Source of the DNA: Arbacia lixula
Lineage: Eukaryota > Echinodermata > Echinoidea > Arbacioida > Arbaciidae
Reading direction: 5' to 3'
DNA: 64,000 nucleotides
NCBI GenBank assembly: GCA_963669155.1
Contig: CAVLGW020000025.1
Coordinates: forward strand, 61,001 to 125,000
Numbering within the stretch: the stretch's first letter is position 1; each line of letters starts with the position of its first letter. Made by a program: the position numbers and the translations under genes. Shown piece by piece: positions 14,556 to 30,000 of the stretch. Below the pieces are notes generated by a model. It did not search any database. It saw only the letters and a list, made by a program, of their open reading frames with translations, and was not told the origin of the DNA.

Positions 14556-17500
14556 TGCGTGTGCGTGTGTTTGAGTGTGTGTGTAATAATATAGGGGAAC
14601 ATACCCATGTGACAATACGTGTCTGTGAAGCCAGGTACACACGTGCACGTAAATCCGTTTACTCCATCGGTGCAGGTGGCGCCATTTTGACATGGGTAGG
14701 ACGCGCACTCGTCAATATCTAGTGGCAAGAAACAACATATTTCCACACTAACAGCTATTGCTCGGTTGCAATAATATACATTGAAAACAAAACAAAAAAA
14801 TAAGCAAATTCTTTGTCTCCATGTATCCTTTTTGCAGTAAGAATGATATTAATGTTAACGTGCTTTGAGGCATAACAATCTCCTCCCAAACCACAATCAT
14901 CGTTAGTTTCACATCATTGGTATTTTCAAATATTTCATCAAAATAAATTGAAAAGTAACATGCCTGTTTCACAATTAGTCCCATTGTAGCCGGGTGCACA
15001 CGCGCACGAATATCCGTTCACATCGTCGTTGCAAGTGGCACCATTTTGACATGGGGACGACACACATTCTCCAATATCTAGGGTGGAAAAAAAGTCACAT
15101 GAATTTCATTAATTTGCTCATCTGCTGATAAAGCAACTTCAGTTACTAATGCTGTACCACTGTTGTACTTACTGCACATACATCAAGCACAATCAGCAAA
15201 ATATTGACAAATGCCATATTTGCATTTTACAACTAGTAATTTGTGTTTTATTATACAAAGCATGGATACGGGAACATACCTATGTCGCAATCAATCCCAG
15301 TGTAGCCCGGTACACATTTGCACGTATATCCATTTACTTCATCGGTGCAGGTGGCGTCATTGTAACACGGAAATGGCTCGCAGTCGTCAATATCTTGAGG
15401 TGAGAAAAACCGTAACCTCATTTGATTTTCTAATTATCTGGATTCTCTAACAAAGGGCAACCTTTTGTCTAATGAAAGCTTCAACATTCAATTGAAATGT
15501 TGTAATGTCTCGCTTTGCTTACTATGGCTTAACTAATACACATTCGTAACGCTAATTTGCCAAACCATAAATCATGCTTTGCCAGATAGTTAATGAATTT
15601 ACTTGTTTCATTGCCAATAGTCAGTAATACATTATGTAGACAAGGGAGCATATCAATGTCACTATTGGTCCCAGTGTAGTATTCTTCACACATGCACGTA
15701 CTGCATTGATGCAAATGGTATCATTTTGACATGTGTTGAACGCGCACTCATTTTAGGATCTATGCCATATTAATGTACATTTTTGTCTTACTTGTTTTTA
15801 TTTTACAAGTGATAATAAATATATAGTTGTGCTCTTTGTACTTTTCCTTATTCGTATTGTTAACGCTTAAGCTTTTCCGAGATTATTCCCAGTAACAATA
15901 ACTTATAGATTCAGAGTGCATTATACCCATTGAAACAGAAATACGACACCACTTGTAGGTAAATATAATAAGGTGTTACTACGTAGTTAGGGGGAAAGAT
16001 GTGAATACATGTGAAACGGGCTTATCAAAAGAGTCGTGGTCATTAAGCCACGTTTCTGTTAATCCTTCTACGGATATATCTTAATTTACATTTTCCATCG
16101 TTATTCGAAGGGCTTCAACTGTTTTGTTGAGACTTCTGGTATCAAAATGCATTCGAGGGAAGTTGGAAGGGTGGGTATTCAATACACCTGCAACTTGTGT
16201 TGTGTTGATTCGTGTATATTTGTATCCGGAGTGTCACTATTTTCGTCAAATTTATAAATAGATTGAGATTGATGGAGGGTAAAATATTGCGTTACACAAT
16301 GACTGCCACGCGGTCAATAAATATGCCTCCGCCTCTTTGCTAGCTCTATTTAGATTTAATATCAGAAACTTGTTTGTTTGGTGGCCAATGTACCATTAAA
16401 TTCCTATGTAAAATGAAAACGGATCCTCAGAGCAGTGATCTTCGTCATCCATTAGAGCTGTTGACGCAGAGCCGTCGATATTGGTCGTACGGAAAGGTAA
16501 ATCTGGTTTACCATGGCTATTCGTAAGATTCAAATTAAGTGTTCAAACAGAAAAAAAAAGAAAGAGAAGAGTTGAAAATGTTTGATACGACATTTGCGCT
16601 AAGGCCGGATGAGTATTTTTGTTTTCATAGGGTGTTCTAAAGATAATCTGATCAAGTAGTAATTATTGGGTATAAAAGATAAAAAGTAGTGAGAATTGTC
16701 TGCCAGGTACAATGGTATTCACGTAAACGTACAATAAACATTCAAATAATAATCATATTTAGACGTGTTTCATTGGGGAACAGAGCATAATTCAAAACAA
16801 TTTAAAAAACATCATCATATGACATTTTTCACAGAATAAAAAAGATTTGACAATATCTTATGAAAACGACTATTTACATCAAAATGCGAGGTAAATTTTC
16901 AATGAAGCATAAACAAATGTAGATTCATTTGAGGTAAAACAAAAAAAAAAGAAACCAAGCAACAGTATCATTATTATATATTTCGCAACATTTCGCATTG
17001 ATATGTTGGATGAGTATTGTTGAGGGTAAGTAAAGCTGATTTGGTAAAAGAGCGTTTTGAAAAACAAACAATCGACATCTAGGGGGCTGAGTTAGTTCCA
17101 TTTGTGTCAATTATGCGATGTTTGGTGTTGGATAGCGACCAAAATGTGATACGTCATCTACGAACACATATATGTGTTAAGAAAAGTGCTCCATGGATCG
17201 ACCTCATAAATATTACATAATAAATAATGTAAAAAAAAAATAGTGCATTAACCTACGCGCCGTATACGGTGATACAGGCGATAATAAAATGATACAACTG
17301 TTTGTCAAGAACTCTATGTATCAGTTCCACCTCATGATAATTGATATGAATAAATCTAACTAATCAACATACCTGTCTCACAGTTGGTCCCACTATAACC
17401 AGGCACACATGTGCATGTATAACCATTCACTTCATCGGTGCACGTAGCTCCATTCTCACAAGGGTCAGGATGGCAATAGTAAATACCTGGGGGAAATAAA

Positions 17501-20500
17501 AAAAAACTCAAATGAACCAAATTTAATTATTACTACCAAATTTTGATAGCTAAGGAAAGGATTCTGAAAGCAAATACCCTCAGATCTTCTATGGTAAAGG
17601 TGATATTAAATCTCTCATATTACAGAACTGTATGTAAAGGTCCATTACGTGCTGTATGTCCATATTGTATCAGAAAATAATACAGAACACATCATCTTGC
17701 ACAAGGCAGACAGCAGGGATTGATATTAATCAATGTCAACATGCCTGTTTCACAGATAGTGTCAGCATAATTTTGTACACATAAGTGCATATGTCTCCAA
17801 AAAGAGTTACATCTGTTTTTAAAAGACGGCAAGTTTATGGTTAAGGATGGCTGCTCTTGGAAATATCGAATCGATTGGAAATTTTGATGCCCAGGCTGAA
17901 GAATGACCATCATATAATGAGAGCGAAGACCAGTTCAACATTTTTCAATAATTGGACCATTTTAACCATGTTAACAATCAACAAACTAACACGCCCACCC
18001 TTTCTGAATCGGAAACACCAACAAATAAATTCCGAATGTTGTCAGGTAATAAGCCAGTTCGGGGTTCAAGTTTGAGAATGTGCGGTGACCTTGAAAGCCA
18101 CATCGGCGCTGATTCAAAAATACAAACATTCTGAAAGCTCAGTGAGCTTCCCCTTGTTTACCTACGCTTTGGCATTCTGAGTATTATTAGACCTAGATAT
18201 TTTGCGAACGTAAATTTGATATGTTTCGAAAAACAGATTTTTAGTCAATAGGTGTTTGTTTTATCCCAGTAAATACGGCTGCAGAGGTAATCAAAGTCTG
18301 TTGACAGCCGGCTCTCAGCTACAGTCGTATCATGTTCGTCTTTCCCAGATGTGTAAAAAAATGTTTGTTATGATTTTGGAGAAGAAACTAAATCGTTGCC
18401 TTGTCCACTAGACTATTTTTCAAGTAAGATTATGAGCAATTCTTTTCTTTACTTGCATTGAATATCAAAATGTATTTATTTTTGTCAGCTGCATTATCAA
18501 ATTGCTGAATAATAATAGATTAAGTCTTAGTCTAATGATATTGAAAGATCTGACATTGTCATTGAATGATTATCAATATTTGTTTTTAATGACGGAAAAA
18601 CAGCTACATGTACAGTTACAAGAAGATCGACGGATGACTATAGTGTAAATAGTCCATTTAGTCATGTTAGTAGTGTAATTGAAATTGACAATGTGGGACA
18701 AGGTGAGGCCTCGTTTTGGCTGCATACACCAATGTAACAAGCTTATCCTTCGGGAAACTTTCAGATTTCTCTCCGTCAGAAATTCCCTCAACCAACCAAC
18801 CATCCACAGTCTAATATCATTAATCGAAACGTCATCATCCATCCTCATCTTAATTTAGGAAAGCTAGGACGCTGACATTGGCATTTTTATCCAGGAGAAC
18901 GTTAATGTTCGTGAGATAATAAAAAGCAGTATTCTGTGTGCAGGCTAATGTGGACGGCAATATAGCTATGATGAATAAAAACACCTTTTTTCCTAATGAC
19001 CAGGGGTGGTATGAAAGAAATTTATGTCAACAACTGTCTCAGCAATTAAGGCACTTGGTCTTCTAATTGGAATGATGGGCCAATTAGAGTTATAGATCGT
19101 ACGAGACGCAATTCGAAAACCGAAATCTTTAATATCGGTAATCTGAATATGCCACACACGATATGCCTTATACATTGACGTCATCATTGACTGCCTATTC
19201 AATAGTATGAGAGTCTTTTATGTTGGGTTTGCGCCTCACGTTCTCAAGGGCCCTTTGTAAATATTACACGTTTTTGAACAAAATAAAAAGATTGAAGGGG
19301 AATGGACACAACAAAAATGAAAGGGAATTACCTTCCTTGCGGCAGCTCACGCCCACATCGTTGTAGTGCCCGCAAAAGTTGACTCCGAACCCACCATTAT
19401 AACAATATAGAATGCTCATCTCGTCACCGGTACAGACCACGTGACTCATTTGAATCGAACCGGTCCCCTGGCCAAAGTACGCGTTGTAATACGATTGTAT
19501 GGCGTCACTAAAGCCCAGGCTGCGACACACTACCCGAGCCTCGTTGAAACCCCAGCCGTTATCACACACAGTCCCCCATACGCCATCTTGGTACACCTCC
19601 ACGCGGCCTTCGCTAGAGGTGCTGCCGTTAACAAGACGAACTATGGATTACATGAGGAGAGAGTAATAAAACCAACTCGTATCAACTAGATAATTCGTGA
19701 TAATTTCTAGATGTTAGCACTTCTACTGATACTACTACTATGACTAATACTACTGCTACTACTACTATTACAACAACTGCTACCATTGCTACTACCACTA
19801 CTACCATTACTACCATTACTAACTGTACATGTACTACTAGCATTATCAATATTACTACTATTATTTGTACATGTATAGCCTACTGCTGATTATGATGCTA
19901 CTACTACTTTTACTACTACTATGACTACTACTACTACTACTACCACTCTTTATGTATACTTAGTGTAACTAGGCCCTCTTACGTTTACTACTTCTATGAT
20001 ATTTGTATACTATTTATATAAGGTGTCTATTAGAAGCTGTATGATTTCGCTCTTCTCTTGCCGAATAAACTTCCTTGTTGCACGTATTTTATTAAGTGCC
20101 CTCTTACCTATCACTCCCTGCAACCCTACTCCCAACACCCTGGTCTCTAAGAACTACGATTCCCTATCCCCTACACTGCAATGTTTACCGTTAAGCAAGC
20201 AGCCTACACCGACATCGTAGGAGTGGGGGCAGTAGTTATTGCGAATGTCCTGGTGGTAACAATCAAATATGCTGCTCTCAGACCCGTTGCAGTTAGGCAG
20301 GTCGAGCCATACTGAAGGCCCGCTGCCCTTCCCAAAGTACGCATAGTAGTAGGTCTGAGGGGTGCCGTCGGGGTACCCCAAGCTTCGACACACAACGCTG
20401 GATTCTGTGTTGGACCAACGCGGAGTGTAGCCGCACACTGTCCCCCACACACCGTCGAAGTAGACCTCGACTCTACCCTCGTTCGACTTGCTACCATCGA

Positions 20501-23500
20501 CTAGACGAACTGAAATGCAACATAATATTTGGATGATGAGGGAAGAGAGGATGAAAAGAAAATGAAGAGGGTCAACAACAAAGAAGAAGAGAAAAATCAA
20601 GAAGTGTTGTTACAAAAGGTTAATCCATGCAAATTAGTAGAATGGTTATCAAAAATAAAACATTATCATAATCATTAGCACCTAACTACCCTAACTTTAA
20701 CAGCCGTGCTTCCATACATTATACCGGATTGAGAGGGGCAAACATAAAGTATTACTGTTAAACACTCAGTAGCTGGTTATTTTTGTACATTGACTATGAA
20801 AGCGAATATAAACTGAAGCTTCATTGAATAAAACACCATACTGAGGGGAAAAAAACATAAACAGACCCCCTTTCCCCAAGGGTGTACAAACTGGACTCGA
20901 AGCCAACACCACGGAGACCACTGCTATTAGTCCATGGGCCACAAACCGAAAAGTTCCCCCCCCCCCCTTAACCATAATTTCTAACCATGTTTTTATGTTG
21001 GGCAGGACCCTCAGCTGTCAAAATCAGCCTGTTTGCCATTGCACTGGTGGCGGGTGTGGCCACCAGGGCCGTTACCATGGTAACATGTCAATGAAATTTG
21101 GGAATTTGAGGAAGTTACGATATTGCCATATATTTCTTAAATGGTAACATGAGAAGACAAAAATTTGTGTCTAAGTATACATTTCACAAGTTGTCTAGTT
21201 GATTCTGATAGGAATCTAAGGCTCCGATCCTGCACAAAAAATGGATAACATTTCAAAACATGGTTTTGTTTTTGTTTGTATGGGGGAACTACGTACCACT
21301 AAACTCACCCATGTAGATAGTAATTTATTAATGTTTGTTGTCTGGTTGATTGCAATCTATATTTTGGTCATATTGTTAGGTGATTATTGTGGGCATTTTG
21401 AAAGTTGTTATGGTAACATACTAATTAGATAAAAGAAGTTCAGAAAAAGTCATGCCATGAAAACACAATATAATTGTGTAGAGATACATACCTGAAGCTC
21501 CCAAATTAAATGCAATAAACTGTTCAAGTTATCCTAGTCAATTAAAGCCATTGTCAAGTCAAAGAAGGATTGTTGCTACAGCAACTCGTGATTAATGGAA
21601 GTTTTGTTTGAAAACTAATTTACTGAAACCAAAATATTGTTTCTCAAGTAACTAGGTAGTGGACTATTATAGCTATCTTGTGGATTGCAATCAAGATGTG
21701 GATATCTTAGGTCAAGCTCTATGTGGAAGGGGGAGCACAAATGACAAGTGTCAGGCGACCATAGATGCTTAATTGTTGTCACTGTCCATCAATCCCAATC
21801 CATTAGATATAAGGTCAGCATAACTATCCATTACACCATGTAGTTACCAAAAATGGACACAAACGGAAATACAGTCAGAGGGTCCAGTAGATACATGTAT
21901 GTTGTATGATCAGGATGAGGATGTCCAGCATACTGAGATATCTACCCGATATATGTTTTACAATGTGCAGGAAGAGTCTTTGTATGATGAAAGTGTGAAG
22001 GTGACAATTAGAATTTACTTGTAAGGTATAATGTTTTTACTTTACTATTGAGTTTATAAACCTATTTTATGCGTGAGTGTTATCATTTAAAAATGACTCA
22101 ATCTTGATTATTACTATTCTGGCATCTATATATTTATTAAACTATAAAGTAGTATTATTTTTTTGCTGTGTATTTTCATATATTTGAATGTTTTTTTTTT
22201 TAAATATGCCCATTTTATATATTGTTTCCATGAAAACTATTTTCGGTATGATCATGACCTTAAATGACTTATATTCCGATCAGAATCAACTGGGCACCCT
22301 CGAAAATGTATAGTTAGACACTAATTGTGTGTTTTTATGTTACCATATGAGAAATATATGGCACTTTCTCATATTTCTGTTTGTTCAGTATTTTTTGCAC
22401 CATGGTGTTGTCATAGCAACATTGATTTTATGCGTGAGAGTTATCACGTAGAAATGATTGCTACTATTCTGACATCGAAATATTCATAAAACTATAAACT
22501 AGGATTAGGTGTTTTGCTGTGTATTTACAAATATTTGAATGCAGTTCTAACAACAATGATGTTTTGGTTCAGATCGTTTTCATGGCAACTGCCATTTTTA
22601 GGCATGATCGTGATCTCTAACGACTTAAATTGCAATCAGAATCAACTAGGCACCTTGACAAACGTATACCTACCATGCCCACCGACATTTTTTGTGTTTC
22701 CATGTCACCATACGAGAAATATATGGCAATTTCAATATTTTGTGCACCTAAGTGTTGTCATAGCAACGGTGCTTTTTTGCATGACTGTTAACATTCAAAA
22801 CACCTCAATCTTCAATGCTATGAGTCTGACGTCTTACAATTCATAATTCTAGACTTTGGGATTAGGTTTTCTGCCTCCTAAATACATATGTTTTAATTGT
22901 TTACTAAAAAATTGTCCTTTTTTCAGTATAGTTTCCATGGCAATGACCGATTGTTTGGTATGATCGTGAATTAAATGTCTTAGATTCTGATCACAATCAA
23001 CTGGGTAACATGTAAACTGTTTAGTTAGACACTAATTGTATGTTAATATTTGAGAGGAGGATGGCAATCTCTGAAATTCCAATATTTCACTGATGGGTTC
23101 CCATGGCAACGGCTCTGTAGGCCACACCCACCACCAGTGCAATAGCAAACAGGCAGATTCTGATAGCTGAAGGTCCTGGCTAAGGGTGGGGGTCCATGTA
23201 GCCCACCGTCTATATCCTGTTTAGAATTAACTATGCAGAGTTAGCAATGGCCAATGATACTGATGATAAGATGTGGGGATCTTTTAGAAGGTACTACAGT
23301 CGATGGGTCCGCGTTAGACCTTATAGTTCATGTTAAAAACTGCTGATGCGGCCTTACGCCCTCCTTTTACAACGGATATTGAACTAGCCAGATCAAGTTT
23401 AATGTTTCTTAGGTACATATTTTTTTTAAAACCCATTTGACTTTTTTATTTAAATGTTTAAAACAGGGAAGGTGGGGAATCTCGAACCAAGCTGAAATAT

Positions 23501-26500
23501 AACATTCATCAAGTTACAGGATGTAATTTGGAGGAGGAGGGGGGGGGGGGCAGGTTTTGTGATATTTCATGAATCGGTATTTGCATAATGTTTATATATT
23601 ATTAATATAAATTTAATCATGTTTTCTTAATGCTTGCTTGATTTAAGTTGTAATTCAGTCCTAGACGAAGAAGAAATGGAGATGTAGAGAGGCAAGACAA
23701 ACATAGCAATACAGGAGGGGTAAAGACACTATAGCGTTACCATTGTTAACCTGATAATACCTCTATGGATAGAGCAAACGGCACTTGCGTCGTTCCCATG
23801 GGAACAATGGTGAACGCCCACTCCGCTGTGGTAGCACTCAAACAGACTCGCCTCGTTGCCTGTGCAGTCGAGATTTTGGAGCACGATATCCCCGGTACCC
23901 TGGCCGAACAGGGCCCCCGGGAAGGCTCCGACCGCATCGGGGAACCCGGCACTCTGGCAGGCTACACGGGCATCTGGGAGGTCCCAATCGTGGTCACAGA
24001 CTGTACCCCATGTACCGTTGTAGAAGACTTCCACTCGGCCCTCCCAGGCCTCGCTCCCATTCACCAACCGAGCTAGAGTGTGTGGGTGAGGTATCACCAT
24101 GATTTGCAAAAAAATGTCCATAAGTTTCATCATTATTATAGCAAAATATTGTTATGGTAATGCATGGTAATGGGGATGGTGGTGATGGTGGTGGTGGCAG
24201 TTGTGAAGTGGTGATGAAGATAGAGGTAAGGAAAATGATGTCCGTTGATGGTGCAGGTGTTGATGGTAGTGAACGTGGTGGTAGTTTTGGTGGTGGTGGT
24301 GGTGGTGGTGGTAATGTTCGTAGATGGTGGAGGTGTTGATGGTAGTGAACGTGGTGGTAGTGGTGGTAGTGGTGGTGGTAGTGATGTTCGTGAATGGTGG
24401 AGGTGTTGATGGTAGTGAAGGTAGTCAACGTGGTGGTAGTTGTGGTGGTGGTGGTGGTGGTGGTGGTGATGTTCGTGAATGGTGGAGGTGTTGATGGTAG
24501 TGAAGGTAGTGGTAAGTGTGGTGACGGTGATGTTCATGGATGGTGGAGGTGTTGATGGTAGTAAACGTGGGTGTTATTGTGGTGGTGGTTATGATCGTGG
24601 AAGGTGGAGGTGTTGATGGTAGTGCACGTGGTAGACGTTGTGGTCTTGGTGGTGATAATGATAGAGGCGATGACACTCAAAAAATGTCTCAACAATTCCG
24701 GCATTTGGTCTTCTGAAAAATTTCTTCAGTCAAAAAATGTGCTAATAGGCCAATCAAAGTTATAGATCGTAGGGGGACGCAATTCGAAAACCGAAGTTAT
24801 CTTTAATATCGGTAATCTCGTTATACCACACACGATATGCCTTATACTTTGACGTTATCATTGACTGCCCATCTAATAGTATGAGAGTCTTTTATGTTAG
24901 GTTTGCGCCTCACGTTCTCAAGGGCCCTTTGTAAATATTAAACGTTTTTAAAAAGAAGAACAAAATAAAATGATTGAAGGGGAATAGACACATAGAAAAT
25001 AATCGGGAATTACCGTCGTTGCGGCAGCTCACCCCCACATCGTTGTAGTGCCCGCAATAGTTGACTCCAACCCCACCATTATAACAATACAGAACGCTCG
25101 TCTCATCACCGGTACAGATCACGCGACTCTTTTGAATCGGACCGGTCCCCTGGCCAAAGTACGCGTTGTAATACGATTGTATGGCGTCACTAAAGCCCAG
25201 GCTACGACACACTACCCGAGCCTCGTTGAAACCCCAACCGACATCACACACAGTCCCCCATACGCCATCTTGGTACACCTCCACGCGGCCCTCGCTGGAG
25301 GTGCTACCGTTAACAAGACGAACTATGGATAACATGACGAAAGAGTAATAAAACCAACTCATATTAACTAGATAATTCGTAATAATTTCCAGATGTAAGC
25401 ACTCATACTATAAATAATATTATATATATCCCTCATTGATATATTCCAGTGCGTTGATTGGTTGAAAGGATGTCACATGACCACAAATAGATGAACTATT
25501 TGAAGGAAGAGAGCTCAGAGGGAAGAAAAGTACTATTTCGTGACTTTAGAGGGGAAATTTTCGTGACGTCATGTTTTTCGCCTCTGGACTATCGATATCA
25601 GGGCTATCGTTGATCGATACAATTTTCTTCGATTCATCCCAGGTAAATGCGCGACACGCAAAATCTATGCGATACTTTTCTTTCCAGCTGCTTTTTGGCA
25701 ATTTAGCGGAAAATCTTTTGGCGCGCTGCCGGACCTCCCGCGGTGTTGCGGCCGAGGTGCAACTTGAATTTCCGTTGGTTTGCTCAACCCGCAGGAAATA
25801 ACAAAACATCTGAATCGGGCTCATGCGTTCGGAGCTTAGATTATTAAATTGTTGAACAAAGAATATATTAATGAAGGATATAAAACAAATATTTTATGAT
25901 CTTTATTCGGGAACTTTGTGGAATCTATTGGTCCCCTCGGTGAAGTGGATGCGGTCTCGGGAAAAAAATACCGCACGCCCTCCACTTAACCTCGGTGCAA
26001 ATAGATTCCACAAGATCCCTCATGGTCATGAAATATGTGTATACTATTACTACTACTGCTACTACTACTACTTCTCCTACTACTACTACTACTACTAATG
26101 CAACTACTACTACTACTACTACCACTACTACTATTACTTCTACTACTACTACTACTTCTTCTTCTTCTTCTTCTTCTTCTTGTCCTTCTACTACTACGAC
26201 TATTACAACTACAATTAACACAACTGTTACTACCATTGTAACCACCACTACTACTATTACTACCATTGCTAATTTTACATGTATTACTAGTATTATCCAT
26301 AGTATTACGAATAAGAAAACAATTTAAATAAATGTAAATATGTTAATGGGTAATGAACAATGCTATAGAGGGCTTGATACGAGAAAGAACAGGTGTTCTA
26401 GGTGTTAAAACAATTTTTTACAATGATTAAAAATCAGTTTCAACTCACATTAAGCTGGAATTGACACATCATAAGGTCAAGTGATGTCAATTTCGTTAGA

Positions 26501-27029
26501 AACAGGTTTCATTCATTTCTTTTCTTGTATTATACCTTTGAATTATTAATGGGATTTTCACTTTTGGACAAATTTGGAACTGAAAATGTGTGTGTATGAG
26601 ATTATTAATTTAGAACACATCAATCCCAATGGTCATGCCAGCCCGCAACTTCTTTTCACCATGCATTATTAATGACACTGTGATAGCTGCTAGTGGATTC
26701 ACAGGTGCGATACACAGTGGCCATTGGTGTGTTCTGAATTAATTATCTCACACACACAAATGTTGAGATCCAAATTTGTCCCAAACAGAAAGTCTTATTA
26801 TATATTCCAGGAATTATTACAAGAAAAGTAATCGATGAAATGTCACAAAATCTGTCTTCAAAAAATTGACATCCCTTGACTTTATGATGTATCAAATTCA
26901 GCTTGATTTGAGTTGAAAGTGATTATTAATCATTTTTCATAAGTGCCAACACATTGTACTATTACTAGTATATGTATACATGATCTGCTGATTATGCTGC
27001 TGCTACTACTACTACTACTACTACTACTC

Positions 27030-27065
<36 letters not shown>

Positions 27066-30000
27066 TTAGTAGTAGTACTTCTACTACTACTTACTCTCTT
27101 CTTTATTTTGATATAACTACCATTACTAATTCTACATGTATTACTTGTATTACTACTTTTACTACTTCTATGATATCTCTATACTACGAGCAGTAGTGAT
27201 GGTGATAGTATTCTGAAGGTGTCCATTGGAGAAGCTTCGCTGTTCTCATGCCGAATAAACTCCCTTGTTATACGTATTTTATTAACTGCCCTCTAACTTA
27301 TCGCTCCCTCCAATCCTGTTCTCACCACCCTGGTCTCTATGAACTATTATATCCCTAATTAATACATTCCAGTTCGTTGATTGGTTGAAAGGGTGTCACA
27401 TGACCACAAATAGATAAACTATTTGGAGGAAGAGAGCTCAGAGGGAAGAAAAGTGCCCTTTCGTGACGTCATGTGAAAAATAGTCGCCCTGTTCCCTCTG
27501 TCTCGATATCTATTCATCTATTCATACGCGAAACATTTCTTTCCAGTTGCTTTTTGGCGTTTTAGCGGAATATCATTGGGCGCGTTGGGGGAACTCCCGC
27601 CATCTTGCGGCAGAGGCGTAACTTGAATTTCCGTTGGTTTGCTCAAGCCGCAGGAAATAACAAAACATCTGAATCGGGCTCCTGCGTTTGGAGTTTAGAG
27701 CATGGACACTATACAAGGTCCATGGTAAGGATAAAAATTAATGAACAAAGAATATATTAATGAAGGACATAAAACAAATATTTCATAATCTTTATTCGGG
27801 ATCTTTGTGGAATCTATTGGTCCCCTCGGTGAAGTGGAAGGCGTGCGGTACCATTTTCCCTCGACCTGCGGTCTCCAGAAAAAAGTACCGCACGACCTTC
27901 ACTTAACCTCGGTGCAAAAAGATTCCTCAAGATCCCTCATGTTCTTGAAATATTTGTATACTATTCCCGAGCTCCTACGCTGCAATGTTTACCGTTACGC
28001 AAGCAGCCTACACCGACATCTGTGTTGTAGGAGCAGTGGTTATTGCGGGTGGCCTGGTAGTAACAGTCAAATATGCTGCTCTCAGACCCGTCGCAGTTGA
28101 GCTGGTCGAGCCATACTGCAGGCCCGCTACCCTGCCCAAAGTACGCATAGTAGTAGTAGGTCTGAGGGGTGCCGTCGGGGTACCCCAAGCTTCGACACAC
28201 GACGCTGGATGCTGTGTTGGACCAAAAATAACCGCACACTGTCCCCCACACACCGTCGAAGTAGACCTCAACTCGACCCTCAGTCGACTTGCTACCATCG
28301 ACTAGACGAACTGAAATGTTACATAATATTTGAATGATGAGGGAAGAGAGGATGAAAAGAAGTGTTGTTACAAAAGGTTAATCCATGCAAATTAGTAGAA
28401 TGGTGATCAAAAATAAAACATCATCGTAATCATTTGCACCTAAATACCCTAACTTTAACAGCCGTGCTTCCATACATTATACCGGGATTGAGAGAGGCAA
28501 ACATAAAGTATAACTGTTAAACACTCATTAGCTGATCATTTTTGTACATTGACCAAGAAAGCAAATGTAAACTGAAGCTTTATTGAATAAAACACCCTAC
28601 TGAGGGGGGGGGGGGGCATAAACAGACCCTCTTTGTGGCCACCAGAGCCGTTACCATGGTAACATGTCAATGAAATTTGGGAATATGAGGAAGTTACGAT
28701 ATTGCCATATATTTCTTAAATGGTACCATAAGAAGACAAAATTTGTGTCTAAGTATACATTTCACAAGTTGCCTAGTTGATTCTGATAGGAATCTAAGAC
28801 ATCTAAGGCCCCGGTCAAACGCAAAAAAATGGTTTCCATGGAAACAATACAGAAAAAGGCTTTTTGTAAACAATTAAATATGTGTTTATAGGCAACTCAA
28901 AGCCAAAACCACGTTTCTAAAAGTGTGAATATTAAGATAACAGACTTACATCAATCAAGACTGGGGTATATTTAAGTGTTAACAGTCATGCATAAGAGCA
29001 CCGTTGCTATGACAACACCAGGGTGCCCAAAATACTGGAATTACAAAAATATTAGAAATTACCATATATTTCCCATATGGCGACATAAAAACATAAAATT
29101 AGTGTCTAGGTATACACTTATCAAGATATCCAGTTTATTGTGATTGTAATTCAAGTCATAAGATATCACGAACATGCCTAAAAATGGAAGTTGCCATGGA
29201 AACGATATGAACCAAAAAGGCAATTTGGTAAGAACACCATTCAAATATATGTAAATACACAGCCAAAAAACTAATCCTAGTTTATAGTTTCATGAATATT
29301 GATATGAAAGAATAGTAGCAATCTAGAATGAATCATTGCTAAGTGATAACTGTCACGCATAAAATGACTGTTGCTTTGACAACACCATGGTGCCCAAAAT
29401 ATTGAACTTACGGAAATATAAGAAGGTGCCATATATTTCTCACATGGTAACATAAAAACACAAAATTAGTGTGTAAATGTACATTCATCAAGGTGCCCAG
29501 TTGATTCTGATCGGAATCTAAGTCATGCAAGGTCATGATCATACCTAAAATAGTTGTTGCTATAGAAACGATGTACAAACATTTTTGTTCGAAAAGTATT
29601 CAAATATATGTAAATACACAGCAAAAAACCTATCCCTTCTATATAGTGTGATGAATATTTACATGCCAGAATAGTAATAATACAGATTGAATCATTTCTA
29701 TGTGATAACTGTCATGCATAAAATGACAATTGCTATGACAACACCAAGATGCAAAAAGTATCGAAATTACAGAATTATAAGAAAGTGTCATATATTTCTC
29801 ATATGGTAACTGAAAACAGTCTAGGTATACATCTATCAAGGTGGCCAGTTGATTCTGGTTGTAATCTAATTCATTAGGATTCACGATTATGCCTAAAAAT
29901 GGATGTTACCATGGAAACGATGTGAACAAAAAAGGCAATTTTGTAAGAAAACCATTCAAATACATGTAAATACGTTGCACGAAACCTAATCCTGGTTTAT

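Noticed and set aside
14387-14746. Plus- and minus-strand frames with Cys-Val or Thr-His runs
   Set aside because: Apart from the EGF 4 exon on the minus strand, they are translations of the GT microsatellite.
18573-18848. 91-codon minus-strand frame (starts [10 protein letters not shown])
   Set aside because: No recognisable domain, no fitting splice sites or phase with the SRCR and EGF exons on either side.
23994-24676. His/Thr/Pro-rich frames on the minus strand
   Set aside because: Translation of the GGT minisatellite; no start, domain or splice support.
25925-26327. Long frames of poly-Leu, poly-Thr, poly-Val or poly-Ser
   Set aside because: Pure translation of the ACT/CTT microsatellite in different frames.
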